Below are positions 8,245 through 17,414 of a stretch of DNA of 64,000 bases, one piece after another. Source of the DNA: UBA8337 sp965662725 (GTDB taxonomy: Bacteria; Pseudomonadota; Alphaproteobacteria; RS24). A model generated the notes under the pieces. It made no database searches and had not been told where the DNA came from. It saw only the letters and a list, made by a program, of their open reading frames with translations. The DNA is taken from the NCBI GenBank assembly GCA_965662725.1, contig CBFIIT010000003.1, positions 21,125-85,124 on the forward strand, read 5' to 3'. Both the position numbers and the translations under genes were made by a program. Numbering within the stretch: the stretch's first letter is position 1; each line of letters opens with the position of its first letter.

Positions 8245-9258
8245 ATGAGTATAGCGGCACAAGAGAGCGGCACGACACAAGGCCAGATGCCCGGCGCACC
8301 GGACACACAAGTCAATGCCCGCGAGGTTTTTGGCGTTGATTTTGATATGACCGTGCCGGCATTTGCCGAGCGCAGCGAATATGTGCCGGATTTTGACGAA
8401 GATTATTTGTTTGATAAGCAAACCACCATGGCGATTTTGGCCGGTTTTGCGCATAATCGCCGGGTCATGGTGCAAGGCTATCACGGCACCGGTAAATCGA
8501 CCCATATTGAACAAATTGCCGCGCGGCTGAACTGGCCATGTGTGCGGGTCAATCTCGACAGCCATGTCAGCCGTATTGATTTGGTCGGCAAGGATGCGAT
8601 TGTGCTGAAAGACGGCAAGCAAGTGACCGAGTTCCAAGAGGGCATTTTGCCATGGGCGCTGCAAAACCCGGTAGCCATGGTGTTTGACGAATATGATGCC
8701 GGTCGCCCCGATGTGATGTTTGTTATCCAGCGCGTCTTGGAAGTGGCCGGTAAACTGACATTGTTGGACCAAAATAAAGTCATTCGCCCAAACCCGCATT
8801 TCCGCCTGTTTGCCACCACCAATACAATCGGCCTCGGCGATACAAGCGGGCTTTATCACGGCACGCAACAAATCAATCAGGGGCAAATGGACCGCTGGAA
8901 TATCGTCACCTCGCTGAACTATCTGGCGCATGACAAAGAAACCGATATCGTACACGCCAAAGCGACCGGATATGAAGGAGCTGAGGGGCGCGAGAAAATT
9001 TCTGCCATGGTGCGGGTCGCAGACCTGACGCGGTCATCTTTCATCAATGGTGATATTTCAACCGTAATGAGCCCACGGACGGTTTTGACATGGGCTGAGA
9101 ATGCGGAAATTTTGGGCAATGATATTGCGCTGGCTTTCCAGCTGACCTTTTTGAATAAATGCGATGAGTTGGAACGCCCAACCGTGGCTGAATTTTATCA
9201 ACGTTGCTTTGGCGATGATTTGCCCGATAGCGCGGTTTCGGTATTGGCGGACGGCTAG
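8245..9258 (+). CDS. cobS: Cobaltochelatase subunit CobS
   Basis: AAA+ ATPase subunit of the aerobic cobaltochelatase CobNST, which inserts cobalt into hydrogenobyrinic acid a,c-diamide during vitamin B12 synthesis. The 337-residue length fits. Motifs include Walker A GYHGTGKST, Walker B VMVFDEYDAG, sensor region FATTNTIGLGDTSGLYHG and the N-terminal VFGVDFDMTVP typical of CobS. A GGAG ribosome-binding site precedes the ATG. The stop codon overlaps the GTG start of cobT. CobN, the large subunit that binds the tetrapyrrole, is not in this window, as is common when cobST sit apart. Some MoxR relatives share the fold, but the CobT partner makes this call firm. Confidence 0.95.
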   Translation: MSIAAQESGTTQGQMPGAPDTQVNAREVFGVDFDMTVPAFAERSEYVPDFDEDYLFDKQTTMAILAGFAHNRRVMVQGYHGTGKSTHIEQIAARLNWPCVRVNLDSHVSRIDLVGKDAIVLKDGKQVTEFQEGILPWALQNPVAMVFDEYDAGRPDVMFVIQRVLEVAGKLTLLDQNKVIRPNPHFRLFATTNTIGLGDTSGLYHGTQQINQGQMDRWNIVTSLNYLAHDKETDIVHAKATGYEGAEGREKISAMVRVADLTRSSFINGDISTVMSPRTVLTWAENAEILGNDIALAFQLTFLNKCDELERPTVAEFYQRCFGDDLPDSAVSVLADG

Positions 9259-11207
9259 TGGCTGACAAATCCCCGGTCGAAGAATTCAAGCGCGCGGTTA
9301 CCCAAACCATGCGCTCGATTGCCGAAGAGGCCGAATTATCGGTCAGCTTTGGCACGGAAAAACCGGCTTTAGCCGGTTTGAAGGCGCGGTTACCACAACC
9401 GGCCCGCGACCTCGACCCTGAAGACCGCCGCAATGTGCGCGGTCAATCTGACAGTTTTGCTTTAAAGCTGGCCCATCATGACGCCGCTTTATCAATGCAA
9501 TTGGCGCCGGCTGAAACCGATGCGCGGGCTTCTTTCGATGCGGCTGAAATCGCACGCTGTGAGGCTTTGGGCACGCGCGCCATGGCCGGTATCGGCGTCA
9601 ATATTAATGCCATGCACGATGCGCGCTGTCGCAAGCTCGGCTATCACGAAGCGATGAGTCGCGAAGATGCGCCCTTGGCCGAAGCTCTGGGTTTTATGGT
9701 GCGCCAAGAATTGACCGGCATTGAGACGCCCGAAGGGGCCAATGGTGTGGTCGATGCTTGGCGTTCATTTATTGATGAGCGGGTCGGCGAAAAATTGGGC
9801 GGGCTGGAAGATGTGGTCGATGACCAACAGGCTTTCGCCGCTTTGACCCGCGATATTCTGGTCGATTTAGATTTACTGGATGCGGCCGGTGAAAGCGAAG
9901 ATGGCGACGGCGAAGATGGCGACGGGCAAGATGGCGATGAGGGCCCGCAAGATGGCGAAGGCGGTCAAGCGGAAAGCCCTGAAGGCATGTCTGCCGACGA
10001 TATGGAAGTCGGCGATGCCGCCATGGAAGAAGGCGATGAGCAAACGCTGCAAATGGAAGGCGAAGAGATTGAGGGCGAAAGCGATGGCGAAGAAGCCGGC
10101 GAAGCGGCCCAGCCTTATGCGCCTGACGGGCCGTTAAATCCGGAAAAATCGGCTTACAATATTTACACGTCAAAATTTGACGAGACCATTGAAGCGGAAG
10201 ATTTATGCGACGCTGAAGAGCTTGAGCGTTTGCGTCAATATCTCGATCAACAATTGCAACAAATGCAGGGCGTTGTTTCGCGTCTTGCCAATCGCTTGCA
10301 ACGTCGCTTGCAAGCCAAGCAAAATCGCTCATGGGAATTTGATTTGGAAGAGGGCTATCTCGATCCGGCGCGGCTGTCGCGCATTATTATGGATCCGATG
10401 CAGCCGCTTTCTTATAAAATGGAAAGTGACACGACTTTCCGCGATACGGTGGTGACGCTGCTTTTGGACAATTCAGGCTCAATGCGCGGTCGCCCGATTA
10501 CCGTGGCTGCCATGTGTGCCGATATTTTGGCCCGCACATTGGAGCGGTGCAATGTGAAGACCGAGATTTTGGGCTTCACCACGCGCGCTTGGAAAGGTGG
10601 CCAATCACGCGAAGTCTGGATGTCAAACGGCAAGCCGGGCCATCCCGGGCGGTTAAATGATTTGCGTCATATTATTTACAAAGGGGCGGATGCGCCTTGG
10701 CGGCGCGCGCGCAAAAATCTCGGCCTGATGATGCGCGAAGGCTTGCTGAAAGAAAACATTGATGGCGAAGCGCTGATATGGGCGCATAATCGCTTATTGG
10801 CGCGGCCCGAACAGCGTCGTATTTTGATGGTGATTTCCGATGGTGCGCCGGTCGATGATTCAACTTTGAGCGTCAATGCCGGTAATTATCTGGAAAAACA
10901 TTTGCGCAATGTCATTGAGGATATTGAAACGCAATCGCCGGTCGAGCTTATCGCTATCGGCATTGGCCATGATGTGACGCGCTATTATCGCCGCGCCGTA
11001 ACGATTGTTGATGCCGAACAATTGGGCGGCGCAATGACCGATAAGCTGGCCGAATTATTTGACGAAAATGATGATGCCAAAAAAGGCAAAAAACGCGAAA
11101 AAGGCGTCAATACGGGCGCGTTGAAAGATGGCGGCAAAGCCTCACGTGATGGCATGAGGGGCGGTGTGCGCACGGGAGCTGCCCCGGTGCGCGGCGCGAT
11201 AAGTTAA
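9258..11207 (+). CDS. cobT: Cobaltochelatase subunit CobT
   Basis: Partner of CobS in the aerobic cobaltochelatase. The protein (649 residues) starts at a GTG whose G is the last base of the cobS TAG stop, giving tight coupling. It has an N-terminal helical region (MADKSPVEEFKRAVTQTMR), a strongly acidic low-complexity segment (about 210-300) made largely of Glu, Asp and Gly, and a C-terminal von Willebrand A domain with the MIDAS motif DNSGSMRGRP and VISDGAPVDDSTL. The DNA beneath the acidic segment (9895-9965) is a degenerate repeat of GATGGCGA-type units. This layout is characteristic of CobT. The tail is Lys/Gly-rich and probably disordered. Confidence 0.95.
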   Translation: MADKSPVEEFKRAVTQTMRSIAEEAELSVSFGTEKPALAGLKARLPQPARDLDPEDRRNVRGQSDSFALKLAHHDAALSMQLAPAETDARASFDAAEIARCEALGTRAMAGIGVNINAMHDARCRKLGYHEAMSREDAPLAEALGFMVRQELTGIETPEGANGVVDAWRSFIDERVGEKLGGLEDVVDDQQAFAALTRDILVDLDLLDAAGESEDGDGEDGDGQDGDEGPQDGEGGQAESPEGMSADDMEVGDAAMEEGDEQTLQMEGEEIEGESDGEEAGEAAQPYAPDGPLNPEKSAYNIYTSKFDETIEAEDLCDAEELERLRQYLDQQLQQMQGVVSRLANRLQRRLQAKQNRSWEFDLEEGYLDPARLSRIIMDPMQPLSYKMESDTTFRDTVVTLLLDNSGSMRGRPITVAAMCADILARTLERCNVKTEILGFTTRAWKGGQSREVWMSNGKPGHPGRLNDLRHIIYKGADAPWRRARKNLGLMMREGLLKENIDGEALIWAHNRLLARPEQRRILMVISDGAPVDDSTLSVNAGNYLEKHLRNVIEDIETQSPVELIAIGIGHDVTRYYRRAVTIVDAEQLGGAMTDKLAELFDENDDAKKGKKREKGVNTGALKDGGKASRDGMRGGVRTGAAPVRGAIS

Positions 11208-11223
11208 GCCAAGTTTTAAAAAA

Positions 11224-11505
11224 TTATGCTTGTTTAGCGGCAATCTGCTTTTTCAGCTTCAGCGCTTTTGAAGACAAATGTGCGTCTTTGGCTTTCAGCA
11301 AAAAAGCGTCAATGCCGCCAGTATGCTCAACCGAACGCAGCGCATTGGCTGAAATGCGGAACTTCAATGCCCGACCCAGAGATTCGCTCGGCAGGCTGAC
11401 CTGTTGCAGATTGGGCAGAAAGCGACGCCGCGTTTTGTTCATCGCGTGGCTTACATTATTGCCGCTCATTACCGATTTACCGGTCAGTTCGCATACACGT
11501 GACAT
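11224..11505 (-). CDS. rpmB: Large ribosomal subunit protein bL28
   Basis: Ribosomal protein L28 of the 50S subunit. The 93-residue protein starts MSRVCELTGKSVMSGNNVSHAMNKTRRRF, which is the classic L28 N-terminus, and has the later segment FRISANALRSVEHTGGIDAFL. It is a single-gene unit convergent with cobT, 16 bases from its stop. A terminator for the upstream thioesterase operon lies in its promoter region. No alternative identity is likely. Confidence 0.97.
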   Translation of the reverse strand: MSRVCELTGKSVMSGNNVSHAMNKTRRRFLPNLQQVSLPSESLGRALKFRISANALRSVEHTGGIDAFLLKAKDAHLSSKALKLKKQIAAKQA

Positions 11506-11544
11506 GGGTCACTCTCCATTTCTTGGTGGCCGCTAAGCGGCACG

Positions 11545-11567
11545 AAAAAGCGGGGCCAAACGCCCCG
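11545..11567 (-). terminator. Rho-independent terminator after the thioesterase gene
   Basis: Read on the minus strand, CGGGGC-GTTTG-GCCCCG forms a six-pair G+C stem with a five-base loop, followed by C and five T residues. It lies between the thioesterase stop (11635) and rpmB, so it should end the acyl-CoA dehydrogenase/thioesterase transcript and isolate rpmB. Confidence 0.8.
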
Positions 11568-11634
11568 TTACTGGCGTTTGATATAGATAATGGCTGAATA
11601 TCCGTCAAGCGGTTTTGCCATCATCCGTTTCAAA

Positions 11635-12072
11635 TCACCCGTCAAAACCGATATTGGTGATTTTCATAATCCCGCTGCCGGTAATCACCGGCCCATCCTT
11701 GCCGCTCAAGCGACCGGTGACAAAGCCGGTATTTTTCGTATAGCGTGTGCATTCGCCCTCGCAAATAAGAAAATCACCAAGCTGGCCGGGGGATACGAAA
11801 TCAAAATTGAAACTGACGGATGGGGTAAATACATGCTTGCCCATCGCATTGTGTAAAATAAACGCCAGACCGACATCCATCACCGTCATCAACATGCCGC
11901 CATGGCAAATACCGGCCGGATTGCACATATGCGGCTGCACTTCAAAGCCCAGCTGCCTATGGCCTTCGTCGCCATTGGCATAAATCGGCCCGACATGCTC
12001 GATAAAATGCGTGTCGAGATGAGCGAAGCGGTCGCCGAAATCAAGCGGCGTCCATCCTTTGGGAATTGTCAT
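11635..12072 (-). CDS. PaaI-type acyl-CoA thioesterase (hotdog fold)
   Basis: Probable acyl-CoA thioesterase of the PaaI/YbgC hotdog superfamily, 145 residues. The key segment NPAGICHGGMLMTVMDVGLAF matches the hotdog helix with the conserved HGG and a following acidic residue, and TPSVSFNFDFVSPG matches the substrate-channel strand. It lies three bases after the acyl-CoA dehydrogenase gene and is likely co-transcribed. The pairing suggests it releases acids from CoA intermediates of that route, but the actual substrate cannot be inferred. Confidence 0.85.
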   Translation of the reverse strand: MTIPKGWTPLDFGDRFAHLDTHFIEHVGPIYANGDEGHRQLGFEVQPHMCNPAGICHGGMLMTVMDVGLAFILHNAMGKHVFTPSVSFNFDFVSPGQLGDFLICEGECTRYTKNTGFVTGRLSGKDGPVITGSGIMKITNIGFDG

Positions 12073-12075
12073 AAT

Positions 12076-13362
12076 TTATGCCTTTTTCTTTTTACCGGGA
12101 TCGATAAAGCCGAATAAATGCGCCGCCACTTTGCGAATTTGAATTTCTTCAGACCCTTCCGTGATGCGATAGCGACGGTGATGACGGTAAATATGCTCAA
12201 ACGGCATATGCCGTGAATAGCCAATGCCGCCGTGCACTTGAATGGCACGGTCAGCCGCCTCGCAGACCATTCGATTGGCGCGGTAATTACACATAGACAC
12301 TTTATCGGACAGATAAATCGCCACTTCCGGCTTCGACATTTCATCCATTTGCGCCGCCGTTTTATACACCAGATTGCGGATCATTTCGCATTCCGTATGC
12401 AATTCCGTCAGCGGAAATTGTATCGCCTGATTGGTCGATAGCGGTTTGCCGAAAGGGGCGCGCTTTTTGGCATAAGCGACAGATTGGTCGATGCAATATT
12501 GCGCCGCGCCGACCCCACTGGCGGCTTGGCGAATGCGGTTTTCATGAACAAAATGCTGCGCCAAAGCGAGGCCATTATCCGGTTCGCCGAAAATCGCACT
12601 ATCGGGCACCCAAATATCGGTGAAAGACACACGCGGATGGTCGGTCGGCATATTAAAGGTCCACATATATTCTTCAATTTTCACGCCCGGATCATCAGCC
12701 GGCACCATGAAGCAGGTAATCCCCTTTGCCGCGCCATCATCGCCTGATGTGCGCGCAAACAGCATCACATGGCTGGCCACATGCATGCCGGTGGTCCACA
12801 TTTTCTCACCGTTCAGCAGCCAGCCATCAACACCATCACGGGTCTCGCGGACACCGCGGGTTTCCATCCATGTCGCGTCAGAACCGTGTTCGGGCTCGGT
12901 CAGGCCAAAGCAAATGCGATGCGTGCCGGCCAACATGCCATTGATATATTCATCCGCCTGTTCCGCTGTGCCGAAATCGCGAAACATCAAAACTTGCGGG
13001 AAATTGGCAACAATCGAGCTTTCATTTTGCAAATCATTATGCAGGCCCAAACCCTTATGCGCCAAATGCTCGCGAATTACCGCCATGGCCAGATTTGAGC
13101 CGTCAGCACCGCCAAATTCTTTTGGCAGGCCAAAGCGCAAATGACCGGCCTTATCGGCGCGGCGGCGCATTTCGCGCAATAATTCTTCCCATTCCGGGCG
13201 TGGCAACCCGTTATTATCCCAATCGGTGCGCGCATGTTCGCGGCGGTGGTCAAAAAATCGATTATTATCGTCTTGCATTTGCAATGGCACGATTTCCTTT
13301 TCGATAAAATCGTCCAACGCCGCCAAATAAGTCCGAATATCATCGGGGATTGCAAAATCCAT
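12076..13362 (-). CDS. Acyl-CoA dehydrogenase
   Basis: FAD enzyme that oxidises an acyl-CoA to the enoyl-CoA and passes electrons to ETF. The ATG at 13362 is chosen because GAGGAGG lies at the right distance upstream; the protein is then 428 residues. Family motifs include FGLTEPEHGSDATWMETR (flavin/substrate loop), NGEKMWTTGMH, and the C-terminal VHGGIGYSRHMPFEHIYRHHRRYRITEGSEEIQ. The closing GGIGY and ITEGSEEI are typical of the ACAD10/11-like group. It is paired with a thioesterase and is divergent from the helicase gene. ETF is encoded at 38-40 kb in this window. Chain-length specificity is not predictable. Confidence 0.9.
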   Translation of the reverse strand: MDFAIPDDIRTYLAALDDFIEKEIVPLQMQDDNNRFFDHRREHARTDWDNNGLPRPEWEELLREMRRRADKAGHLRFGLPKEFGGADGSNLAMAVIREHLAHKGLGLHNDLQNESSIVANFPQVLMFRDFGTAEQADEYINGMLAGTHRICFGLTEPEHGSDATWMETRGVRETRDGVDGWLLNGEKMWTTGMHVASHVMLFARTSGDDGAAKGITCFMVPADDPGVKIEEYMWTFNMPTDHPRVSFTDIWVPDSAIFGEPDNGLALAQHFVHENRIRQAASGVGAAQYCIDQSVAYAKKRAPFGKPLSTNQAIQFPLTELHTECEMIRNLVYKTAAQMDEMSKPEVAIYLSDKVSMCNYRANRMVCEAADRAIQVHGGIGYSRHMPFEHIYRHHRRYRITEGSEEIQIRKVAAHLFGFIDPGKKKKA

Positions 13363-13633
13363 CGCCACTGCCTCCTCGCGCAAAATCAGCCAATATCATG
13401 GCCAAGCGCGATATGTTTCGCAAGCGACAAACCGCCATACACAATATGTTGTGGTGAACAGAAACGGCACGACCACTATGTAAGTGATTCGGACATGCTT
13501 CGTTCCACACCTGTTCATGTTGAAGGTCGAAAATCGATTCGTCCACGATTCGCCCACAGGCAGAAAGCCGAATCACCGCCGCCATCCCCCTATCGGCCTT
13601 GCCAAAAAGCTGCGCTTTAGCCATGGTGGAACC

Positions 13634-16480
13634 ATGTCTCATCGCGGTTTTTCTCCCGAATTACGAATTGTTTTAGGCCCGACCAATACCGGCAAAACGC
13701 ACCTCGCCATGGAGCGTTTGCTGGCTCATGATAGTGGCATGATTGGCCTGCCTTTGCGGCTTCTGGCGCGCGAGGTATATGATCGCTGCCTAAAGGGCGA
13801 TTTTGGCCGTGTACATAAAGCCGATTTGGCGCTGATAACCGGTGAAGAGAAAATATTGCCACCAAAAGCGCGATTTTTCATTTGTACCACTGAAGCCATG
13901 CCAATAAGCCGCGAGGTTGAATTTGTTGCTATTGATGAGTGTCAATTGGCGGCTGACCCGGAACGTGGGCATGTGTTTACCGACCGGATTTTGCATTGTC
14001 GCGGCACATCGGAAACCATATTGCTTGGAGCCGCCACAATGGCGCCGATTTTGCGCCAACTTTTGGGCGAGAAAAACATCGAGTCTCGAGCCCGCTTTTC
14101 GCGGCTTGGCTGGGGCGGTGCGCATAAGCTGTCACGCCTGCCAAGACGCAGCGCGATTGCCGCTTTTTCTGCCGATAATGTTTATGCGATTGCTGAGATT
14201 ATTCGCCAGCAGCGCGGCGGCGCAGCAGTGGTGATGGGCGGGCTCAGCCCGCGCACGCGCAATGCCCAAGTGGAAATGTATCAATCCGGCGAAGTGGATT
14301 TTCTGGTCGCCACAGATGCAATCGGCATGGGGCTGAACATGGATGTCGACCATGTGGCCTTTGCGCAAACGCGCAAATTTGACGGGCGGCGGCATCGCGA
14401 ATTAAGCCCCGCCGAGCTGGCGCAAATTGCCGGTCGCGCCGGACGCCATACCAGTGATGGCAGTTTCGGCGTTACCGGTGATGTAGCTTCATTTGATGAA
14501 GAACTGGTTGAGGCCATCGAAACACATGATTTCGATCCGGTGAAAGCTTTGTTCTGGCGCAATCCCAATCTCGATTTTTCATCGCTTGAGGCTTTATTGT
14601 TAAGCCTTGAGCGACCGGTGCCGCGCGCCGGATTGAGCCGCGCGCCGGTTGCCGATGATGTGCAGGCGGCAAAATTATTGAGCCGCGATCCGGCAACGCT
14701 CGATTTATTAGGCGATGAAGCGCGTGTGCGGCTCTTATGGGACGTGGCGCAAACCCCCGATTTCGGCAAAACCACAATGGGCGAACACGCTGCTTTGGTC
14801 GGTGAGATTTTTGCCTTTCTATGTGCCGATGAGGGAATGATACCGGAAAGCTGGCTGGCGGAACGCATTGAACGATGCGATCGGGTGGAAGGCGACCTTG
14901 ATACATTATCAACAAGGCTGGCGCATATTCGTACTTGGACCTATATTGCCCAGCGTAATGACTGGCTTGCCGATCCGGTGCATTGGCAGGGCGTCAGTCG
15001 AGCGGTGGAAGACCGCTTGTCCGATGCGCTTCATATGAAATTAATGGGCCAGTTTGTTGACCGTAAAACATCGGCGTTGATGCGCCGTCTTGTCGGGAAA
15101 GAGGATATTGTGGCGGATATTGAAGCCAATGGCGATATTGTGATTGCCGGAGAATATATGGGACGGCTGAACGGCCTGCATGTCGAGCGCGACCCGCGTT
15201 TAAAAGGCGCGCCCGGTGGCACAGCACGCGCGGCGGTTGAAAAAGCAGTTGGTGATGCATTGCGCGAGCGCGCCAATGCCATTGCGATAGCCGCCGATAA
15301 TGCCTTTACCCTGACCGAGCAGGGCGAGATTTTATGGGACAATGCCGTCATCGGACGCTTGCATATGAACGGCGGACAAGATAGCGATCGGCTATCTTAT
15401 TTATCGCCCGAAGCGGTGCTGGTGGCCGATGAAACACTGACCGGCGAAACCCGCAGCCAAGCACAAAGCCGCCTGACCGATTGGTTGCGCTTGCAAATCA
15501 GCCAGCAATTGGAGCCGCTTAAAACCCTGCAAAATGCTGAATTAAACGGGCTGGCGCGCGGGCTGGCATTTCAATTATTGGAAAATAAGGGCTGTTTGCC
15601 GCGCCGCGATATTGCCGATTTGCTGGGCAAGCTGGATCAGGATTTACGCGCGGAGTTACGTAAATGCGGTGTCCGTTTCGGTTTTTATCATGTATTCATG
15701 CCGGCCTTGCTGAAACCGGCACCGGCGCGACTTCTCGCTCTTTTGGCTCTGATTGAAGATAATTTGCGGCGTCAACAACGCGATGAGAACCCGCGCCCTG
15801 TGGCCGAAACTTTGGCGCTTTTGCCGGCCGCCGGATTGACCTCGGCGCAGCCCGCTAAACTGCCCGGTTGGCTATATCGCGCCAGCGGCTTTTACACCTG
15901 CCGCGCGCGCATTATCCGTTTTGATATGTTGGAACGTCTGGCCGATATTATTCGCCCGCTATTGAACGAGAACCGCGATGGCTTTGAAGCCAATGAAGCG
16001 ATGATGTCAATTATGGGCTGCGGGGCAGACGAGCTGGCGGAAATTTTAACCGCGCTTGGCTATCAATCGCGGCAAATTGAGACCGCTGCTGCAACAATGA
16101 CACCGCAAGAACTAAAAGAAGAAATAAAACAACAGCCGACTGAAACGACCGCAGCCGAACAGACAGCTGCTGAAGAAACGCCTGCTGAAGAAGCAGCTTT
16201 TGAAGAAACCGCCACTGTTAAAACATTATGGCGTCCGACCCCGCGCGGTCATAATGCGCGCAGAGGCGAAAATAGAGGCGAAAATAGAGGGCAAAATAAA
16301 GCCTCGCAAAAGGGCCGTAAAAACACCAAAGGTAAAAACCAACAAAACGCCAAGGGTAAACCAAGCGGCAAAGGCCCTCAATCACGCGGCCCAAAACGCG
16401 ACAAGCAGCCCGACCCAGCCTCGCCTTTTGCCGTTTTGAAACAATTGCAAGATGGCGGTGATAAACGGGGCGAGGCGTAA
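13634..16480 (+). CDS. SUV3-like RNA helicase with disordered basic C-terminal tail
   Basis: Superfamily 2 helicase of the SUV3/MgpS type, probably acting in RNA turnover or remodelling. From the ATG at 13634 (MSHRGFSPELRIVLGPT) the protein has about 948 residues. Motif I is GPTNTGKTH, motif II is IDECQL, motif V is ATDAIGMGLNMD and motif VI is QIAGRAGRHTSDG. The middle is helical. From about residue 820 the chain turns into an Ala/Glu/Thr-rich linker and then a Lys/Arg/Asn/Gly-rich tail including three RG[EQ]N repeats, likely an RNA-binding disordered region. The S4-domain gene follows after six bases. Upstream in-frame ATGs to 13484 would add an uncharacteristic leader. Confidence 0.9.
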   Translation: MSHRGFSPELRIVLGPTNTGKTHLAMERLLAHDSGMIGLPLRLLAREVYDRCLKGDFGRVHKADLALITGEEKILPPKARFFICTTEAMPISREVEFVAIDECQLAADPERGHVFTDRILHCRGTSETILLGAATMAPILRQLLGEKNIESRARFSRLGWGGAHKLSRLPRRSAIAAFSADNVYAIAEIIRQQRGGAAVVMGGLSPRTRNAQVEMYQSGEVDFLVATDAIGMGLNMDVDHVAFAQTRKFDGRRHRELSPAELAQIAGRAGRHTSDGSFGVTGDVASFDEELVEAIETHDFDPVKALFWRNPNLDFSSLEALLLSLERPVPRAGLSRAPVADDVQAAKLLSRDPATLDLLGDEARVRLLWDVAQTPDFGKTTMGEHAALVGEIFAFLCADEGMIPESWLAERIERCDRVEGDLDTLSTRLAHIRTWTYIAQRNDWLADPVHWQGVSRAVEDRLSDALHMKLMGQFVDRKTSALMRRLVGKEDIVADIEANGDIVIAGEYMGRLNGLHVERDPRLKGAPGGTARAAVEKAVGDALRERANAIAIAADNAFTLTEQGEILWDNAVIGRLHMNGGQDSDRLSYLSPEAVLVADETLTGETRSQAQSRLTDWLRLQISQQLEPLKTLQNAELNGLARGLAFQLLENKGCLPRRDIADLLGKLDQDLRAELRKCGVRFGFYHVFMPALLKPAPARLLALLALIEDNLRRQQRDENPRPVAETLALLPAAGLTSAQPAKLPGWLYRASGFYTCRARIIRFDMLERLADIIRPLLNENRDGFEANEAMMSIMGCGADELAEILTALGYQSRQIETAAATMTPQELKEEIKQQPTETTAAEQTAAEETPAEEAAFEETATVKTLWRPTPRGHNARRGENRGENRGQNKASQKGRKNTKGKNQQNAKGKPSGKGPQSRGPKRDKQPDPASPFAVLKQLQDGGDKRGEA

Positions 16481-16485
16481 AGCCG

Positions 16486-16899
16486 ATGCCGCAACCCAAC
16501 GCCAAGTCCACGCCAAACGCCATGCGGGTCGATAAATGGCTATGGCATGCGCGGTTTTTCAAAACCCGCACTTTGGCCAGCAAGCTGGCGGCAGCCGGCA
16601 ATATTCGCATTAACGGACAAAAGCAGAGCCGCGCCGCAGCGACCATTCGCGCCGGTGATGTGCTGACCTTTCCTTTAAACCGCGATATTCGGGTGATTGA
16701 AGTGGTTGCGTTAAGCTTACGCCGTGGTCCGGCACCCGAAGCGCAAGCCCTTTATATTGACCGCGACCCGCCACAACCGAAAAAAAAGGCTGACAAAATT
16801 GTCGAACAAGCGGCTTTTCGCGAAGCCGGATCCGGCCGCCCGACGAAAAAACAAAGGCGGGCAGAGACCGAATTTACCGGCAAAGGGCAAATCGGCTGA
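16486..16899 (+). CDS. S4-domain RNA-binding protein (Hsp15-like)
   Basis: Small S4-fold RNA-binding protein, 137 residues. Residues 13-80 contain the S4 signature MRVDKWLWHARFFKTRTLA and KLAAAGNIRINGQKQSRAA, as in heat-shock protein Hsp15, which binds free 50S subunits carrying nascent chains. The C-terminal part is Lys/Pro-rich and basic. An internal ATG at 16522 (MRVDKWLW) is an equally plausible start. It follows the helicase by six bases, so both are likely on one transcript together with the genes up to fdxA. Exact ribosomal role is inferred from the family. Confidence 0.9.
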   Translation: MPQPNAKSTPNAMRVDKWLWHARFFKTRTLASKLAAAGNIRINGQKQSRAAATIRAGDVLTFPLNRDIRVIEVVALSLRRGPAPEAQALYIDRDPPQPKKKADKIVEQAAFREAGSGRPTKKQRRAETEFTGKGQIG

Positions 16900-16955
16900 A
16901 CCCTGCGACCAAAACAATCATTGCGCAGCGATTTTTTAGCGGTTAGACAGACGCC

Positions 16956-17411
16956 ATGTTGGATAAACTTAAATCAATGTTTAGCGAACCGGTGGCCGAG
17001 ACCGCCGCGCCGCAATCGGATGAATTGCATATTGCCGCTGCCGCTCTTTTGGTGCGCGCCGCACAAATTGATGGGGTGATGGATGCGTCTGAAGAGAAAT
17101 TACTGGCTCGCCTGGTCGGTCCGCATTTCGGCCTTGAGGCTGATGCAGCAAACCAGCTGATTGATGAGGCCAAGCAAGCGGCCGATAATGCCGGTGACTT
17201 GTTTCAATTTACCAGCCGCATCAATAAGCATTTCGGCGAAGCGCATAAAATCATGCTGGTCGAATTATTATGGCAAATCGTTTTGGCCGATGGCGTCATT
17301 GATGATTTTGAAGCCAATTTGATGCGCCGCGTCGCCGGTCTCATCCATGTCACTGACCAGCAAGCCGGACAGGCACGCAAAAAAGCCGAAGCGGCCTTAT
17401 CAGGAGCCTAA
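16956..17411 (+). CDS. TerB-family (tellurite-resistance-like) protein
   Basis: All-helical 151-residue protein resembling the TerB domain. Visible signatures are AAAALLVRAAQIDGVMDASEEKLLARLV and a second copy-like stretch LVELLWQIVLADGVIDDFEANLMRRVA, where acidic residues in DG-x-[MI]-D-x-x-E are the expected metal-binding positions. TerB-like proteins occur widely outside tellurite clusters and their roles are unclear. It sits between the S4 gene and fdxA, four bases before the latter. No other ter genes are nearby, so a resistance function is not supported. Confidence 0.8.
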   Translation: MLDKLKSMFSEPVAETAAPQSDELHIAAAALLVRAAQIDGVMDASEEKLLARLVGPHFGLEADAANQLIDEAKQAADNAGDLFQFTSRINKHFGEAHKIMLVELLWQIVLADGVIDDFEANLMRRVAGLIHVTDQQAGQARKKAEAALSGA

Positions 17412-17414
17412 GCG

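Noticed and set aside
13363..13633. Non-coding RNA gene in the 271-base gap
   Set aside because: Short stems exist (for example CACAA-TATG-TTGTG) but no stable overall fold or terminator is seen. The GANTC cluster explains its interest better as a promoter region.
16956..17411. Tellurite resistance locus
   Set aside because: Only a single TerB-like gene is present; terC, terD and others are missing, and the neighbours are housekeeping genes.
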